This document shows, one piece after another, positions 5,591-6,906 of a stretch of 6,906 nucleotides of DNA. Source of the DNA: DASUAS01 sp035763625. Its GTDB lineage: Bacteria > Actinomycetota > Acidimicrobiia > IMCC26256 > DASPTH01. Position 1 is the first letter of the stretch, and the number at the start of each line of letters is the position of its first letter. Below the pieces are notes generated by a model. That model did no database searches and was not told the DNA's origin. It saw only the letters and a list, made by a program, of their open reading frames with translations. Where the stretch lies: assembly GCA_035763625.1 (NCBI GenBank), contig DASUAS010000379.1:1-6906 (forward strand), in the 5' to 3' direction. A program made the position numbers and the translations under genes.

Positions 5591-6662
5591 CGCCCGAAGA
5601 GGCGGTCACGTGACGGGCCGCGAGCGCGCCCGCCGCGGCCGCGGCTTGGAACAGCGCGGGGTCGGCGGCGGCAGGGCGACCCATCGACGCGATGTGCAGT
5701 CCGTGCCGCGCGAAGAGCTCCAGCGCGTCGGGGGCGTCGACGTCGACGAGCTGGTGACGACGGTCGATGCCCGCGGCTTCGAGATCGCGTCGGAGGCGCG
5801 CCTCCTGCTCGGCGGGAAGCGCGGGCACCGCGACCTGCACCCGGTCGCGCGCGGCGATGCGCAGCGCGGTCGCGCTGTGGTGGGACAGCCCGACATGTCG
5901 GTCGCGTCCATCGGCGAACGAGACCCGCAGACACGCGATGGGCACGCCGCCGAGGCCGCTGGCGGCGTCGAGGAGCGGCCCGACCTCCATGCCGCTGAAC
6001 CCGAGCCGGGTGTTGGTGCCGACGATGCCCGGGCCCATGACCACGACCGTGGCGTCGGCGTTGGCGACGTGGCGCGCCACCGCGAGCGCGGAGAACGCCG
6101 ACACCGCCTCGTAGTCGCCGCCGAACGCGTGGCCGCACGTGATGGTGCAGTCGACCAGGCCGGCGTCGCGGACGGACGCCACCAGGTCGGAGAGCGCCAG
6201 CGGCAGCCCGGCACCGTCGGTCATCACGTACGCGAGTCGCGCACCGGGCGCGCACGCCTTGAACGCAGCGGCGACGGCGGGGAGCTGGCTGTGCAACGCG
6301 GCGACCACGACCGGCATGCCGTCGATGGTCTCGACCTCGGCGAGCGCTTCGAGGTGCTCCTCCGTGCTTCCGACGTCGGCCTGGATGCTCGTGTAGCGCC
6401 CCTTGATGATGTGGCCCGGGCCGGGTTCGCTCCACCCGTCGCGCTCGAGGTTCCAGTGCACGACGTGCCAGCCCCCGGTGCCGAGCCCGAGCTCGACCGC
6501 CGTCGTGTTCACCACCACGCGGTCGCCGAGCGCCACCGGCCCCGTGAGCTGCGTGAGCGCGTAGGCCCGCTCGGGCCCGTGGCCGAGGTCGACCTCCACC
6601 CGCTGCAGACCCGGACGCGCCTCGAGCAGCGACACCACCTCCCCGGTCCGATACGACGGCAT
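5571..6662 (-). CDS. DUF3866 family protein, unknown function
   Basis: The 363-residue protein matches what I know of DUF3866, a family without an assigned activity. An N-terminal beta-rich region (about 1-60) includes a GDRVVVNTTAVELGLGTGG stretch at 46-64. It is followed by GHIIKGRYTSIQ at 83-94, a LHSQLPAVAAAFK helix at 123-135, YVMTDGAGLPLALSDLV at 145-161, CGHAFGGDYEAVS at 176-188, and GPGIVGTNTRLGFSGME at 210-226. A HHS motif is at 261-263. The Gly-rich loops, repeated His and Asp/Gly positions suggest an alpha/beta enzyme fold, but I cannot name a reaction. There is no signal peptide or membrane helix, so it is probably cytoplasmic. The start is ATG 6662, with no clear Shine-Dalgarno site. 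It lies between pafA and pafB and overlaps pafB by 20 nt. Mycobacteria carry other genes at this place, such as an FKBP-type one. Confidence 0.85.
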   Translation of the reverse strand: MPSYRTGEVVSLLEARPGLQRVEVDLGHGPERAYALTQLTGPVALGDRVVVNTTAVELGLGTGGWHVVHWNLERDGWSEPGPGHIIKGRYTSIQADVGSTEEHLEALAEVETIDGMPVVVAALHSQLPAVAAAFKACAPGARLAYVMTDGAGLPLALSDLVASVRDAGLVDCTITCGHAFGGDYEAVSAFSALAVARHVANADATVVVMGPGIVGTNTRLGFSGMEVGPLLDAASGLGGVPIACLRVSFADGRDRHVGLSHHSATALRIAARDRVQVAVPALPAEQEARLRRDLEAAGIDRRHQLVDVDAPDALELFARHGLHIASMGRPAAADPALFQAAAAAGALAARHVTASSGDGRAGG

Positions 6663-6674
6663 GGCGTCAGGCTA

Positions 6675-6725
6675 CGAAGTTGCGTCACTCGTACGTGTCA
6701 TGCACGTCGAAGTGACGCAACCTCG
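6675..6725. promoter_or_regulatory. Long nested palindrome between pafA and the DUF3866 gene
   Basis: The arms GTTGCGTCACT (6679-6689) and AGTGACGCAAC (6711-6721) are perfect inverted repeats of 11 bp. Extending outward past one mismatch gives 14 of 15 paired bases (6675-6689 with 6711-6725). The 21-nt centre holds a second inverted repeat, ACGTG (6693-6697) with CACGT (6703-6707). It sits 12 nt past the pafA stop and 12 nt before the DUF3866 ATG, filling the gap. It may be an operator for a dimeric regulator or an RNA hairpin acting as a terminator or processing site. There is no T tract, which weakens the terminator reading. Confidence 0.6.
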
Positions 6726-6737
6726 CGATGGGTGGGG

Positions 6738-6906
6738 TCACAGGCTCGCGATCAAGCGCTCGACGCGGTCGTCGCGCGACTTGAACGGGTCCTTGCAGAG
6801 CACGGTGCGCTGGGCCTGGTCGTTGAGCTTCAGGTGCACCCAGTCGACGGTGTAGTCGCGCTTGCGCTCCTTGGCCCGTTTGATGAACGCACCGCGCAGG
6901 CGCGCC
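6738..6906 (-). CDS. pafA: Pup-protein ligase PafA, C-terminal fragment cut by the window edge
   Basis: PafA uses ATP to attach the C-terminal Glu of the small protein Pup to lysines of substrates, marking them for the actinobacterial proteasome. Only the last 55 residues are in the window, ending at TGA 6738-6740. The block DYTVDWVHLKLNDQAQRTVL, followed by CKDPFKSRDDRVERLIASL, is nearly the same as the end of mycobacterial PafA as I recall it. That separates it from Dop, the related deamidase, whose C-terminus differs. The preceding ARLRGAFIKRA also fits PafA. The rest of the gene, including the ATP site, lies beyond base 6906. It is the first gene of the visible paf series. Confidence 0.93.
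   Translation of the reverse strand, partial: ARLRGAFIKRAKERKRDYTVDWVHLKLNDQAQRTVLCKDPFKSRDDRVERLIASL

Noticed and set aside
6661..6855. 64-residue plus-strand frame over the palindrome and pafA end
   Set aside because: It is antisense to the clearly conserved pafA C-terminus and has no ribosome site or recognisable motif.

Overview
The window is about 6.9 kb of GC-rich, densely coded DNA. It reads as chromosome of a proteasome-bearing actinobacterium. An unnamed Acidimicrobiia-like lineage is my best guess, from the gene order and the presence of a DUF3866 gene, but I cannot fix a genus. Evidence for the phylum is the C-terminus of PafA (Pup ligase), adjacent pafB and pafC WYL-domain regulators, and an actinobacterial-type tatA-tatC pair. 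Several genes start with GTG, several overlap by a few bases, and starts without a Shine-Dalgarno site are common.

All genes but one lie on the minus strand, so the window is best read from right to left. First comes the 3' end of pafA (6738-6906). A striking 51-nt palindrome (6675-6725) follows, then a DUF3866 gene (5571-6662) that overlaps pafB (4640-5590) by 20 nt. pafB overlaps pafC (3705-4643) by 4 nt. A 71-nt gap with a small hairpin leads to lepB (2881-3633), the signal peptidase I gene. The only plus-strand gene, a divergent-looking glycerophosphodiester phosphodiesterase (GDPD) family protein (2173-2865), ends 15 nt from the lepB stop. Its start faces a zinc-ribbon protein (1717-2061) across a 111-nt divergent intergenic region. 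That protein is followed by a small one-helix membrane protein (1462-1707), an 87-nt gap with two hairpins, tatA (1039-1374), tatC (295-1035), and an 89-residue membrane-anchored Thr/Ser/Pro-rich protein (18-287).

Functionally the window joins two themes. One is protein turnover and damage response: PafA attaches Pup to proteasome substrates, and PafB/PafC are paired WYL regulators known from mycobacteria as a DNA-damage-responsive activator. The other is protein export: Tat translocase components and the signal peptidase that removes signal peptides after translocation. The order pafA-x-pafB-pafC-tatA-tatC is a known actinobacterial arrangement. Here it is modified by DUF3866 between pafA and pafB, and by lepB, a GDPD gene and two small uncharacterised genes between pafC and tatA. 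I see no mobile elements, CRISPR arrays, tRNA or rRNA genes. The most interesting items are the DUF3866 gene locked into the paf operon and the palindrome in front of it.
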